DNA of 64,000 bases from contig NZ_CP036343.1 in assembly GCF_007746795.1 (NCBI RefSeq), positions 2,278,869-2,342,868 on the forward strand. The letters run 5' to 3'. Within the stretch, counting starts at the first letter, position 1; each line of letters starts with the position of its first letter. Source of the DNA: Gimesia algae. GTDB taxonomy: Bacteria > Planctomycetota > Planctomycetia > Planctomycetales > Planctomycetaceae. Below the pieces are notes generated by a model. It worked only from the letters and a program-made list of their open reading frames with translations, made no database searches and was not told the DNA's origin. Both the position numbers and the translations under genes were made by a program. Below are positions 1 to 8,164 of this stretch, one piece after another.

Positions 1-594
1 GGTGGTGATTGATACATCCGCGTCTTTGGGGTCGGAAGTATAACTCCAGCCCCCCTGCTCGTTCTGTAGATTCAAAATCAATTCCGTCGCCGCTTTCAAT
101 TTAGCGCGGACGTTCGGATCGAACGACTCGCCAAACACTTGTCCCAGGAACATGGTCGCGAATCCGTGACCATAGAGCGTCGCATGCGTGCGGACCTCTG
201 CTTCGACGATGAATCCATTCTCCTGCGCCTGTCCGAGCAGATAACGGATGCACTCCTGAATGGAACGGCGATACGCGCCGGTCATGCCCCGATGGGCCAG
301 AAACGCCGTCCCCGACAGAGCACAGACGCCTACATTCCGCGCATACGAACCCCGGCTGCCAAACCCGCCATCTGCTGCCTGTTGCGAAACCAGCCATTTC
401 AAACCGCGTTTGATAGCCGCTTGTGTCTGTGGGGTGATATGTTCCGGAAACCCAGACGGCGCAGCCTGAACGGGCTGTTCTCCCCACCAGCCGCGCACTG
501 CTGCCAGCACACTCCCGAGTGCTGCCCCCAGCGCAGAGCGGCGTGTATATTCCGGCTTGCTTCTATCTGGGATTGTTGAATCAGGTTCTGTCAT
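1..594 (-). CDS. Tat-exported prenyltransferase/squalene-cyclase-like repeat protein (partial)
   Basis: This open frame starts with ATG at 594 on the minus strand and runs off the left edge of the window, so only about 198 N-terminal residues are seen. The N-terminus contains TRRSALGAALGSVLAA, a twin-arginine-like export signal, followed by a processing-like stretch ending PVQAAP. The mature part has repeats of the alpha/alpha-barrel terpenoid cyclase type, with GLKWLVSQQAADGGFG near residue 66 and LILNLQNEQGGWSY near residue 172, the QxxDGGFG/QxxxGGW pattern of squalene-hopene cyclase and prenyltransferase beta repeats. Planctomycetes carry many such secreted proteins whose substrate is unknown, so cyclase activity is not implied. 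The fold is well supported; the function is open. Confidence 0.75.
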   Translation of the reverse strand, partial: MTEPDSTIPDRSKPEYTRRSALGAALGSVLAAVRGWWGEQPVQAAPSGFPEHITPQTQAAIKRGLKWLVSQQAADGGFGSRGSYARNVGVCALSGTAFLAHRGMTGAYRRSIQECIRYLLGQAQENGFIVEAEVRTHATLYGHGFATMFLGQVFGESFDPNVRAKLKAATELILNLQNEQGGWSYTSDPKDADVSITT

Positions 595-814
595 GAAGCA
601 GTTCTTTTCTCATATTAAACTCTATCTCCTGCTTCATTTTATACGCCCTAACCAGCTCTACTTATGAATATTATTAATAAATTCTCGCTCATTTGAAATC
701 TCTTTTCAGCCCCCCGTTTCATCAAGAGGCGATTATCGCAATAATCATAAGTGATTGGATTGGGGTGGAGTGACTCGAACAGAAATTTTTTTCAGTTTTC
801 AACTCGGAAACACA

Positions 815-1339
815 ATGCTGCAAAAAGTCATGGTATATATCGCAATGCTGTTTTTTGCGGCGCTGATTGCAGGCCTGTATGGCATGATTCATGATCAGAT
901 CAGCTATACAGTCTCGCCTGAATACTTTACCCGTTTCAAGTTTCAACAGTTTGGTCTTCCCTGGGGTGAGCAGTCACAACGGCTGGGAGCAGCAGTGGTG
1001 GGCTTTATGGCGACCTGGTGGATGGGAGTGCTGGTCAGCCTTCCCCTGGGACTGTTTAGTTTCCGGTTTCCCACGCCAGACATGATGGCTCGCAAACTGG
1101 CAATCGCATTCTTGATCGTAATTCTTGTCGCATTGCTCACCGGATTACTGGGACTGGGAATTGCCATGATCGTCATCAATGCAGAAACCATTGATGGTTC
1201 CCTGCGCCTTGTGCGTCCCAACGTCCAGGATCCCATACAATTCGTGCGTGTCGGCTTCATGCATAACGCCAGTTATCTGGGAGGTCTGTTGGGACTGATT
1301 GCAGGTATTATCTATCTGTGCCGAACCAGTACTCAATAA
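815..1339 (+). CDS. small polytopic membrane protein, function unknown
   Basis: I do not recognise this 174-residue protein. It has four probable membrane helices at about residues 4-25, 57-78, 94-120 and 148-170, with a short extracytoplasmic loop (DQISYTVSPEYFTRFKFQQF) after the first helix. The start at 815 is chosen because GGAAA stands a few bases before this ATG. An in-frame ATG at 755 has no ribosome binding site and would add 20 polar residues before the first helix. It stands alone, divergent from the cyclase-like gene and 72 bp ahead of the NHL-repeat gene. No catalytic motif is visible. Confidence 0.6.
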   Translation: MLQKVMVYIAMLFFAALIAGLYGMIHDQISYTVSPEYFTRFKFQQFGLPWGEQSQRLGAAVVGFMATWWMGVLVSLPLGLFSFRFPTPDMMARKLAIAFLIVILVALLTGLLGLGIAMIVINAETIDGSLRLVRPNVQDPIQFVRVGFMHNASYLGGLLGLIAGIIYLCRTSTQ

Positions 1340-1411
1340 TTTCTTTGCCGCGAACTCTCTACTTGAGTATTATCAACAGAAATAAATGCCCTCTTTCAAA
1401 AGCTGCCAAGC

Positions 1412-2476
1412 ATGGCCTTTCACATTCCGTTTCTGATTTCTCGTAGATCGATTTCTCGAGCAGCATTACTTTTAATGCTGCTTTTATTCCCGATCGCAGT
1501 ACCAGATCTCTCACTCGCTCAGAGTGAAGAACCGCAGACAGCCACATTCCTGAAAACCTGGGGGCAGCAGGGTGACAAACCAGGAGAACTGCATTTCCCG
1601 ATTGATATTATGATCAACGCCACAGACGAAATTTTCGTGACCGATCACTTGAATGACCGTGTGCAGAAATTTGACGCGGAGGGAAAGCTGCTGAGTCACT
1701 TTCCGGTACTGCCCAATCCGGGGGGAATTGCGCTCGACAAGCAGGGCAATCTGGTTCTGTCGCACATTCTGGCTTCCGGATCGAGCAAACACAAAATCGG
1801 CGATCGCATCTCGATTTATTCCCCTGGCGGAAGACTGATCCGTCACTGGGGTCAGTTGGGTTCTGAACCGGGACAATTCAATTGTCCCGGTGGAGTCGCG
1901 GTAGCGGCGAACGGAAATATCTATGTCGCTGATCAGACGAATCACCGGGTGCAGGTTTTTGATCCCACGGGCCAGTTTCTGTTTGAGTGGGGTAAATATG
2001 GCAACCAGCCAGGCGAGTTTGGGGGTAAAGCGACGCCCAAGTCGCGTGTAGGCGGTCCACAATTCCTCGCCTTTGACTCTCAAGGGAATGTCTGGACAAC
2101 CGAAGGCGCCAACTGCCGCGTCCAGCAGTTCACTCCAAAAGGAAAGCTGCTCCAGCACTGGGGAAGTGACGCTGACCAGCCGGGTGGCTTCGGTGGATTA
2201 TTCACTGGATTTGACGGGCCTCCAGCAAAAGGGCTTAAAGGGCCGATCTCGATCATAGTTGATGACGACGATCAGTTATGGATCAGCGCCGTCAGCGGAC
2301 GCGTGCAGCAGTTTTCGCCGGCAGGAGAGTATCTCCGCAGCTGTGGCGAAAAACAGGGAACGGCTGCAGGTGAATTCTACGCGCCGCACGGCATGGCATT
2401 CGACAGCAAAGGTCACCTGTACGTGGTGGATGCCTATAACCATCGTATTCAGAAGTTTGCGGTGGGACAGAAATGA
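1412..2476 (+). CDS. secreted NHL-repeat beta-propeller protein
   Basis: The 354-residue product has an export signal (arginines at 10-11, hydrophobic core at about 18-34, cleavage near SLAQSEE). After that come repeated units of about 45 residues of the NHL type. They read like GELHFPIDIMIN...IFVTDHLNDRVQKFD, FNCPGGVAVAANGNIYVAD and FYAPHGMAFDSKGHLYVVD, each ending in (N/H)RVQ.F. Six or so blades are countable, so a six-bladed propeller outside the cytoplasm is likely. NHL propellers usually bind proteins or polymers, and no enzymatic residues are evident. The last four bases (ATGA) overlap the start of the next gene, which suggests translational coupling. Confidence 0.8.
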   Translation: MAFHIPFLISRRSISRAALLLMLLLFPIAVPDLSLAQSEEPQTATFLKTWGQQGDKPGELHFPIDIMINATDEIFVTDHLNDRVQKFDAEGKLLSHFPVLPNPGGIALDKQGNLVLSHILASGSSKHKIGDRISIYSPGGRLIRHWGQLGSEPGQFNCPGGVAVAANGNIYVADQTNHRVQVFDPTGQFLFEWGKYGNQPGEFGGKATPKSRVGGPQFLAFDSQGNVWTTEGANCRVQQFTPKGKLLQHWGSDADQPGGFGGLFTGFDGPPAKGLKGPISIIVDDDDQLWISAVSGRVQQFSPAGEYLRSCGEKQGTAAGEFYAPHGMAFDSKGHLYVVDAYNHRIQKFAVGQK

Positions 2477-2883
2477 GCGTCAGATCACGGATCCGAAAAA
2501 GAGAGTGGCGGAGATTCAGCCACGTTTATGGTGCGGGAGAAATTCAGGCAGGACGCTTGAAAATCGAACCGGTACATCAGATTCCGGACCGAATTCAAAC
2601 CGGAGACGAGTTTGATTTCTGGGTTCACAATGGAACCTGTCTGCTGCTGATCACGCTGGAAAGTCAGCCTGCAGCACGCATGCATTATGTCCGCACAAAG
2701 TGGCGCGACCACCTCTCCATCCGGGTGCAGTTTGATTTTCATTGCCTGAGCGAACCGGAGCTCATTAAAATTGTCCAATGGATTAATCGTCTCGGGATAC
2801 CGGACCGGGGACGCATCAGAAAAAGCAGATCAATCTCAGTTCCACCTGGAAGGGTGCCTGACCTGCAAACCAGGCTGTTCTAA
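2473..2883 (+). CDS. hypothetical protein coupled to the NHL gene
   Basis: This 136-residue frame begins in an ATGA overlap with the NHL-repeat gene and ends in a TAA that lies within the ribosome binding site of the following S24-like gene, so it behaves as the middle gene of a three-gene operon. The protein is basic at both ends and has a central beta-rich part (about residues 38-100) ending in an amphipathic helix (ELIKIVQWINRLG). The pattern is loosely like a PilZ barrel, but the RxxxR and DxSxxG c-di-GMP motifs are not clear, so I make no functional call. A 97-residue open frame lies antisense to it and is judged spurious. Confidence 0.5.
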   Translation: MSVRSRIRKREWRRFSHVYGAGEIQAGRLKIEPVHQIPDRIQTGDEFDFWVHNGTCLLLITLESQPAARMHYVRTKWRDHLSIRVQFDFHCLSEPELIKIVQWINRLGIPDRGRIRKSRSISVPPGRVPDLQTRLF

Positions 2884-2896
2884 AGGAGATACTCCC

Positions 2897-3199
2897 ATCG
2901 GCTGGGCCACACACTACATTGAACAACTGCAGGCAGGTGAGACCGTCTCTTTTCGTCCGCGCGGGAATTCCATGAAAGGGAAAATCGAATCCGGGCAGTT
3001 ATGCACGGTCGCCCCCGTTCTGGAAGATGAGCTCCAGAAGGGGGACATCGTGCTCTGTAAAGTGAATGGCAGTCAGTATCTGCATCTGATCAAAGCCATA
3101 CAGGGCAAACGCTTTCAGATCGGCAATAACATCGGCCGGATCAACGGCTGGATTACGTTTCAGTCCATTTATGGTAAGTTGATCCAGGTAGAACCCTGA
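2897..3199 (+). CDS. S24/LexA-like small protein, probable ATC start
   Basis: The core RPRGNSMKGKIESGQLCTVAP resembles the Ser-containing segment of S24/S26 peptidase-fold domains (LexA, UmuD, SipW), and GDIVLCKVNG...LIKAI fits the following strands with a Lys near the usual general-base position. At about 100 residues it is a stand-alone fold without a DNA-binding or membrane domain. The start is unusual. A perfect AAAGGAG at 2882-2888 stands 8 bases before an in-frame ATC at 2897, with no ATG, GTG or TTG near it. The only in-frame ATG upstream (2771) has no ribosome binding site and would lie inside the preceding gene. Whether it cleaves peptides is unknown. A decayed copy of this gene is seen at about 4825-4914. 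Confidence 0.65.
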   Translation: MGWATHYIEQLQAGETVSFRPRGNSMKGKIESGQLCTVAPVLEDELQKGDIVLCKVNGSQYLHLIKAIQGKRFQIGNNIGRINGWITFQSIYGKLIQVEP

Positions 3200-3281
3200 C
3201 CTGCTACGTGCGGAACCAGAACCTCTCAGTAATCATTTTCGAATCAAGCATGCTTGTGAACGACAGGCATCCTGAACTCTG

Positions 3282-4052
3282 TTATTGACTATTTTCCTTT
3301 TTTTCGTTTTGAGCCTTTAATGCCGCTTTTTGCTCTTGGTATAATTTTTCACCAAGCTTAGACCGTTTCTCCTCGGCTTTCTTAACCTCTCTAGAGTTCA
3401 CATCAATCCATACGGTCGCTTCATACAATTTTTCCGGTTCTGTTAAACTAAGCTTTAATAAATTTCTGTCCCATTGAAATCCTGTCACAATGGGCATCGG
3501 ACCTCCGGAACTACCATAACCATTACCAAACACTCTTGAATCTTGGTCTATCTCTTTCAAGTTTGTCAGTCCGTTATTAGCTGCTTGCAAAGAGCCGCCC
3601 GTGACATTTTTCTCAAAATGATTCGTAATATTTGTGACATCAGGTAAAGTCGATTTCGGATCATGATCCAGAATACTCTCAGTCCAAAGAATCATTTCTC
3701 CGAAGACATGAAAACCCAGAATTTTATTATCAATCTCCAGGTATCCAATCTGTTCGCGTCCCACCCAGATACTCCCTGATTCTGAATCGGAGAATGCGGT
3801 CACTGATATCGTAAATTTTTCTGAACCATCACTTAATTCGTAATTGGTTCTTTTCGCATTGATAACAACTGCCGGCTGCTTACCAGACCGAAGTAACATG
3901 GCTTTCGAAGCTTGCCACTTACCAACCTGTTTCTTTTTAATTATTTCCGGGATACTAAAGGGCTTGTCCTTCTGCTCACTCGACACGATTGCAGGCACTG
4001 CCAGTAATACAAACATGAGGGTTGAAAGAATGAGACTTTGCGAGAAGATCAT
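3282..4052 (-). CDS. secreted hypothetical protein
   Basis: The 256-residue product starts at an ATG preceded by AAGGAG at seven bases, so the start is firm. Residues 1-25 form a signal peptide (hydrophobic core LILSTLMFVLLAVPAIV, then SSEQ). The mature part is polar and mostly beta, with no motif I recognise, and ends in a charged helix of Lys, Glu and Gln (about residues 225-256). The protein is probably periplasmic or extracellular. It lies alone on this strand, facing the S24-like gene, and is followed upstream by a long gene-poor stretch. Confidence 0.65.
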   Translation of the reverse strand: MIFSQSLILSTLMFVLLAVPAIVSSEQKDKPFSIPEIIKKKQVGKWQASKAMLLRSGKQPAVVINAKRTNYELSDGSEKFTISVTAFSDSESGSIWVGREQIGYLEIDNKILGFHVFGEMILWTESILDHDPKSTLPDVTNITNHFEKNVTGGSLQAANNGLTNLKEIDQDSRVFGNGYGSSGGPMPIVTGFQWDRNLLKLSLTEPEKLYEATVWIDVNSREVKKAEEKRSKLGEKLYQEQKAALKAQNEKKENSQ

Positions 4053-4256
4053 GTTCTTACTCCTTAATCACCGAAGTTGACAGAGACAGGTCAGCATAGC
4101 ATGGCTGTGAGTGTAACATAAACAAAGCTTCCAGGAACGAAAAAAAGATTCGATACTCACCTGGCGGGCGGACACATGGGCCCCTGCTTCCAAAGGGTTG
4201 GCATTGTATTTCTGATTTGTGAGTCTGTTCTGACAGTTTCCTGTTGTCTGCGACAA

Positions 4257-4275
4257 CCCCGGATTGCATCCGGGG
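4257..4275. repeat. GC-rich palindrome (REP-like)
   Basis: CCCCGGAT and ATCCGGGG form an 8-bp perfect stem with a TGC loop. It has no T tract, so it is not a standard terminator. Short GC-rich palindromes of this form are typical of REP-type elements; no second copy was seen in this window. Confidence 0.5.
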
Positions 4276-4824
4276 CTACCTGGAGATCTGTTTTTAGTGG
4301 TTCAAGATTTTCATCTGCGGGCGTGGGGACACTTCTTTTATAATGCTTTGTGAAACTTGTCAGGGGACGTTAGCACCAGTTCGGTCCGGTCTAAATAGCA
4401 AGCCGACAGGTGGCACCCGGAGGCGTGGGAGGATATTGAATTATGTTTGTGGTTGTGATGTTCAATCTGATGATCAATCTAATGGCTGGTGTCAATGGTT
4501 CATTGCATGGTGGATTATTTTGTGGAAGGGCGTGGGGAGGTCAAGGGGGATGAACAACAAAATGTGGCGATCTGTGTTGACAGGGGTACGATGTCTGGCG
4601 GTGCTGATGTGGTGCCGGGACGAAAACCTGCGATGTGCGGCGACCCGCAGGCATACATCGGTAACGTGTGTGGATTCGACAACTGAATATCTGGAAAAAA
4701 CAGGCTCATTTATAGTGAAGAGAACGAACAAGTGTCGCGTGTTTTGGTGCACTGTAAACTGGCCACGCGCGCGACCCGAATCAACGCTTATCGCCGGTGG
4801 CGCGCCGCGGTCAAGTTCATTTTA

Positions 4825-4914
4825 TGCAGGAGGAGTGCGGGAATGTGTAGCAGCAGGTGCGGGAATTCCATTTTGTTTCCGTCCATTTGTGGTAAACTGA
4901 TCCAGGTAGAACCC
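4825..4914 (+). pseudogene. remnant of a second S24-like gene with internal deletion
   Basis: The sequence GCAGGTG, CGGGAATTCCAT and then TCCATTTGTGGTAAACTG plus ATCCAGGTAGAACCC repeats, in the same order, three segments of the intact S24-like gene (about 2934, 2961 and 3166-3196). Its C-terminal reading SICGKLIQVEP differs from the intact SIYGKLIQVEP at one residue. The middle of the gene, about 180 bp including most of the catalytic-like core, is missing. The frame runs on to a TGA at 4942-4944 that overlaps the next start codon. I infer an old duplication of the gene, or of the whole 1.7-kb segment, followed by decay. Confidence 0.6.
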
Positions 4915-4940
4915 GGTCTTGATGAGCAAGGAATATCAAC

Positions 4941-5696
4941 ATGACAGATCAATCCTCAGGCTGGAAGCCTGCTGACTACCAGAATTTTGAATCGATTCAT
5001 ACTGAAGCCTGTGAGGACCGACGCGCTGGCTGTTATGCAGAGGCGTTAGCCAAACGAGTCTGGTACCATGAGAATGCTATCGAATCACCTGTTCGATTGT
5101 CATTTGCGCTAGGAGACTGGGCCGAATTGAGTCAGGTTTATCCTCCCGCCTTGGAAAAGCTCATAGTCATCCGAGATACTGCAAAAGAAAAACTCTTTAA
5201 TGGAAATGATCGTGAGGAATCATTTCATGAGTTTGCCAGCATCAATCAATGTCTGGGCGATGAGCGACTGACTGCTGAAATGTTTCTCTGGCTTGAAATC
5301 CAGGATGCTGACCTCACCAGAAAATGTTACCCTTCTGCAGAATCAGCGCTCATTCGTGCTGGTGAGTATCAGCTTTGTGGAAAGTATATGGACCCGCACG
5401 AAGCATTCCAACAACGTCTTCATATTTTCGAGCATCAAAAGCGACTGCCTGATAATCCGCTCTATCAAAAGTTGAGAACTGCGAGGCCAGATCTCGGTCC
5501 ACTAGTCGAGAAAGCGACTAAGGATAGTTTCACTAACTCCATCGCCACAATCGTTGCTCTGCTGGTTCTCAATGATCGCAAAGTGGAAGCACAGGAGATC
5601 GCAGGGCGTGCTATGACCGAACTGAATGATGGGAATCTGGACTCGACAATCGCCTCGGCGCTAGAAGGTATTTTCCCACCCGCATACGAAAAGTGA
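4941..5696 (+). CDS. hypothetical helical (TPR-like) protein
   Basis: The 251-residue product begins at ATG 4941 with AAGGAA eight bases upstream. It is soluble, acidic and predicted to be almost entirely helical, with repeats of the kind YAEALAKRVWYHENAI and ALIRAGEYQLCGKYMDPHEA that suggest TPR-type pairs. There is no signal peptide and no catalytic motif. I do not recognise a named family. It follows the decayed S24-like copy directly, so the pair may once have formed an operon like the intact gene's. Confidence 0.6.
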   Translation: MTDQSSGWKPADYQNFESIHTEACEDRRAGCYAEALAKRVWYHENAIESPVRLSFALGDWAELSQVYPPALEKLIVIRDTAKEKLFNGNDREESFHEFASINQCLGDERLTAEMFLWLEIQDADLTRKCYPSAESALIRAGEYQLCGKYMDPHEAFQQRLHIFEHQKRLPDNPLYQKLRTARPDLGPLVEKATKDSFTNSIATIVALLVLNDRKVEAQEIAGRAMTELNDGNLDSTIASALEGIFPPAYEK

Positions 5697-5710
5697 GAAG
5701 TATTAAAAAT

Positions 5711-7075
5711 TCACGAACTGGCAATCAGCACTCGATACAACAGTCGCAGGGCATCGTCGGCGATTGCCTGGCTGACGCCGATATGGAAACAGATTTGCGA
5801 CGGACTCTGGTCGATCATTTCGATGGGGATGTGATGCTCGCCCAACGCGTTGATCGCGTCGACCAGTGGATACGAATTACGTTTGAGCCCCAATCCGACC
5901 GGAGTGATGATCGACAGATTGTAGACCACGTCCATGAAGTCGGGTTTGAGCTGTTTTTCGATGGTCCGCCGGAGATCGTTGATACTGCCTTTCAGGTCGT
6001 CCTGTTTCACGAGTACGGCGATGTCGTCTTTGTCGGTCGGATAGTGGTAGGTATTGATGCCGTAATTCTGGAAGATGGTTAACAGAGTCGCGGTGAAGCC
6101 GACCTCTTCACAGAGCATGTCTTTTTCCAGATAGATGTAAGCCATGTTATCCAGCCGGGCGATACCGACCACGCCTTCTTCGGGAACGCGTTCATTGAGA
6201 ATCTGCGTGCCGGGATCATCGGGGCGATTGGTATTGCGGACGTGAATGGGGATTTTCCGTTTGCGGCAGTTGAGCATCGCATCGAGGTGGAACACGTTCA
6301 CACCTTTGGACGAGAGCAGGCGAATTTCCTTAAACGTGAGCCGAGGAATCGCACGGGCAGCGGGAATGATGCGCGGATCCGATTCGAGTACGCCATTCAC
6401 GTCGGTCCAGTTTTCGTATTTGTCCGCATCAATGGCATAAGCGATTTCGCCTCCTGTGAGATCGGACCCGCCCCGTGAGAAAACGGCGATTTCCGCATGC
6501 TCTGTCACGCCATAAAAACCGGGAACGACGGTGATCATTTCCGTACCATCCAGAGCCGCAATATTTTCGTAGGCGATTTCTTCGACCTTGGCATCCAGAA
6601 AACTTTCTGTCACCAGAAATCCGAATTCTTCCGGCAGCGAGACGCGGGCCTCCATCCCCTGCTTTTGAAAATAAGCAGCTATGATGCGCGCATTATAGTG
6701 CTCTCCACGTGATGCCAGAAAGGCGATTTGTCTTTCACCTTCCAGGCTTGTCTCCAGATCCTGTTTCAGTGACTCCATCATTTTTTTACCATCAATTCCC
6801 AGATCATGGACGATGCTTGTAAATCGATCTAAGACGGCCTGCTTACTTTCACTGGCAGGAATGGTCTTCCGTTTTTCCTGGAAGTGAGTACCATTTGATG
6901 CAATATTCAGCAGGTGATCTGTAATTTTTTCTTCGTTTTTATGGATACGTCCTGGAGCGGAAACGACGACGAAGCGTCGATGGGGATCATCTATGACAAT
7001 CCTGCGCACTTTTTCGATTTGATCTGCATTTGCAACAGAGCTGCCACCAAACTTACAGACTACACTATTTGTCAT
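5711..7075 (-). CDS. lysC: aspartate kinase
   Basis: The enzyme phosphorylates L-aspartate, the first step to lysine, threonine and methionine. The N-terminal CKFGGSS motif (residues 7-13 from the chosen start) binds ATP and aspartate. FSRGGSDLTGG near residue 200 and ENWTDVNGV near 230 are also typical of the amino acid kinase fold. The last 150 residues form two ACT domains, which normally bind the inhibitory end product. The length (454 residues) is that of the single-polypeptide kinases. I chose ATG 7075; an upstream in-frame ATG at 7114 would add 13 charged residues. It stands alone, and no lysine riboswitch was recognised upstream. Confidence 0.93.
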   Translation of the reverse strand: MTNSVVCKFGGSSVANADQIEKVRRIVIDDPHRRFVVVSAPGRIHKNEEKITDHLLNIASNGTHFQEKRKTIPASESKQAVLDRFTSIVHDLGIDGKKMMESLKQDLETSLEGERQIAFLASRGEHYNARIIAAYFQKQGMEARVSLPEEFGFLVTESFLDAKVEEIAYENIAALDGTEMITVVPGFYGVTEHAEIAVFSRGGSDLTGGEIAYAIDADKYENWTDVNGVLESDPRIIPAARAIPRLTFKEIRLLSSKGVNVFHLDAMLNCRKRKIPIHVRNTNRPDDPGTQILNERVPEEGVVGIARLDNMAYIYLEKDMLCEEVGFTATLLTIFQNYGINTYHYPTDKDDIAVLVKQDDLKGSINDLRRTIEKQLKPDFMDVVYNLSIITPVGLGLKRNSYPLVDAINALGEHHIPIEMIDQSPSQICFHIGVSQAIADDALRLLYRVLIASS

Positions 7076-7114
7076 TCTTACTGGTTTCTCTCTTCGTGAT
7101 TTGTCGTGATTCAT

Positions 7115-7561
7115 TCACTGCTTCGTACGACTGGTCGACAACAGACGAGCATCCTATGGAAATTCACTACAGATTGTGTTTTGAATATTTAAAGATGACG
7201 GAGTCGTTTCTCGATTCGACGTCAATAATTATCTGCCCCGGGGATTAAGGGCTTTGAGTTCTCGAATACAGGGACAACAGGTGTCGTCATACCGTCATCG
7301 GAATTCACAGGGAGCCATTTCAAAAGAGACGGCACATCGACTGGATGGATTAACAATATACGAATGACAATCCAATCGCAACTGTATGAATGCTGTTATA
7401 CTACTGTCTGCTTCCATGCCACACTGATTTCAGCATTCAACAAATCTCTTTGATCAATAAAACAAGGGGTTCGAACAGAATTCCATTGTTTTTTAAAAAT
7501 GTGATACTATTGTGAATTTCTGATCGATAAATAATCTACGACATACTTTAAAAGGAAACTG
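7115..7561. other. 447-bp intergenic region
   Basis: This stretch separates the divergent aspartate kinase and DUF6790-like genes and must hold both promoters. A candidate for the rightward one is TTGTTT, 16 bases, TATTGT at about 7488-7515, which is weak. No open frame with a ribosome binding site, RNA gene or strong hairpin was seen. Confidence 0.4.
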
Positions 7562-8131
7562 ATGAGTACCGCAATTCGCCTTGTCATGGAAAACTTCACC
7601 CTCAGTTTCCTGGTTTTGGGACTACTCGTTTCTGGCATATCACTCGGGAAACAAAAACGCCCGCGGAATGCCGCTGTGATCATCGAAGCATTGTTTGCTT
7701 ACTTTCTCCTGTTCTCCGTCGGTTGTTCATTTTTCTACAACTTCATCATGCATTCCTTTTTTGGTGAAACTGCAGCCCGGTATATTGGCTGGGAACAGAG
7801 TCCGTTTCAGTTTGAAGTCGGTACCGCCAGCCTGGGGTATGCGGTCGTCGGTTTCCTGGCATTTCGAGGTAGCTTCGGCATGCGGGCTGCCGCCGTTGTG
7901 GGCCCATCGATGTTTCTGCTGGGCGCTGCAGGCGGGCACATTTACCAGATGATCACAGCGCATAATTTCGCACCGGGAAATGCGGGGATCATCTTTTACA
8001 CCGACATCCTGATTCCCATCATCGGTTTTGTACTGCTGGGAATGCAGTGCCGATATCCGAAGTCTGCTCAGTCTTTGCCCAAACATGGCACATCGTCCGA
8101 AATCGAGAGAAAATTTCAGAATTCAGATTGA
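7562..8131 (+). CDS. DUF6790-type membrane protein
   Basis: The 189-residue product begins at an ATG preceded by AAAAGGAAA. It has about five membrane helices (residues 8-26, 38-62, 86-102, 108-128 and 144-162). The loop segment YIGWEQSPFQFEVG between helices two and three is the signature I associate with the DUF6790 family, whose function is unknown. The C-terminal 30 residues are polar and probably cytoplasmic. It is followed after 33 bp by a large membrane protein gene on the same strand, so the two may be cotranscribed. Confidence 0.65.
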   Translation: MSTAIRLVMENFTLSFLVLGLLVSGISLGKQKRPRNAAVIIEALFAYFLLFSVGCSFFYNFIMHSFFGETAARYIGWEQSPFQFEVGTASLGYAVVGFLAFRGSFGMRAAAVVGPSMFLLGAAGGHIYQMITAHNFAPGNAGIIFYTDILIPIIGFVLLGMQCRYPKSAQSLPKHGTSSEIERKFQNSD

Positions 8132-8164
8132 TCCCTTCTTCGGGTGCAAACGTTACGAATCTGT

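Larger units (their letters stand above)
4053..4940. other. gene-poor stretch with palindrome and gene remnant
   Basis: No convincing intact gene is seen here. A 185-codon open frame on the plus strand (4343-4900) has no ribosome binding site and a composition rich in Cys, Trp and Arg that is typical of chance translation. The stretch holds a perfect 8-bp inverted repeat (4257-4275) and, at its right end, the remnant of a second S24-like gene. Confidence 0.6.

Noticed and set aside
101..487. 128-codon frame on the minus strand
   Set aside because: It is a different frame of the cyclase-like gene, which shows clear QxxDGGFG-type repeats.
2485..2778. 97-codon antisense frame
   Set aside because: The plus-strand gene has overlapping start and stop signals with both neighbours, which is better evidence than the isolated antisense frame.
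4343..4900. 185-codon open frame on the plus strand
   Set aside because: No ribosome binding site, composition rich in Cys, Trp and Arg without domain likeness, and it runs through the S24-like remnant in another frame.
7115..7260. Possible lysine riboswitch ahead of aspartate kinase
   Set aside because: The leader does not contain the conserved lysine aptamer core and the gap fits an ordinary promoter region.
7466..7480. GGTTCGAAC, resembling a tRNA T-loop
   Set aside because: No matching acceptor stem, D-arm or anticodon arm could be folded around it.
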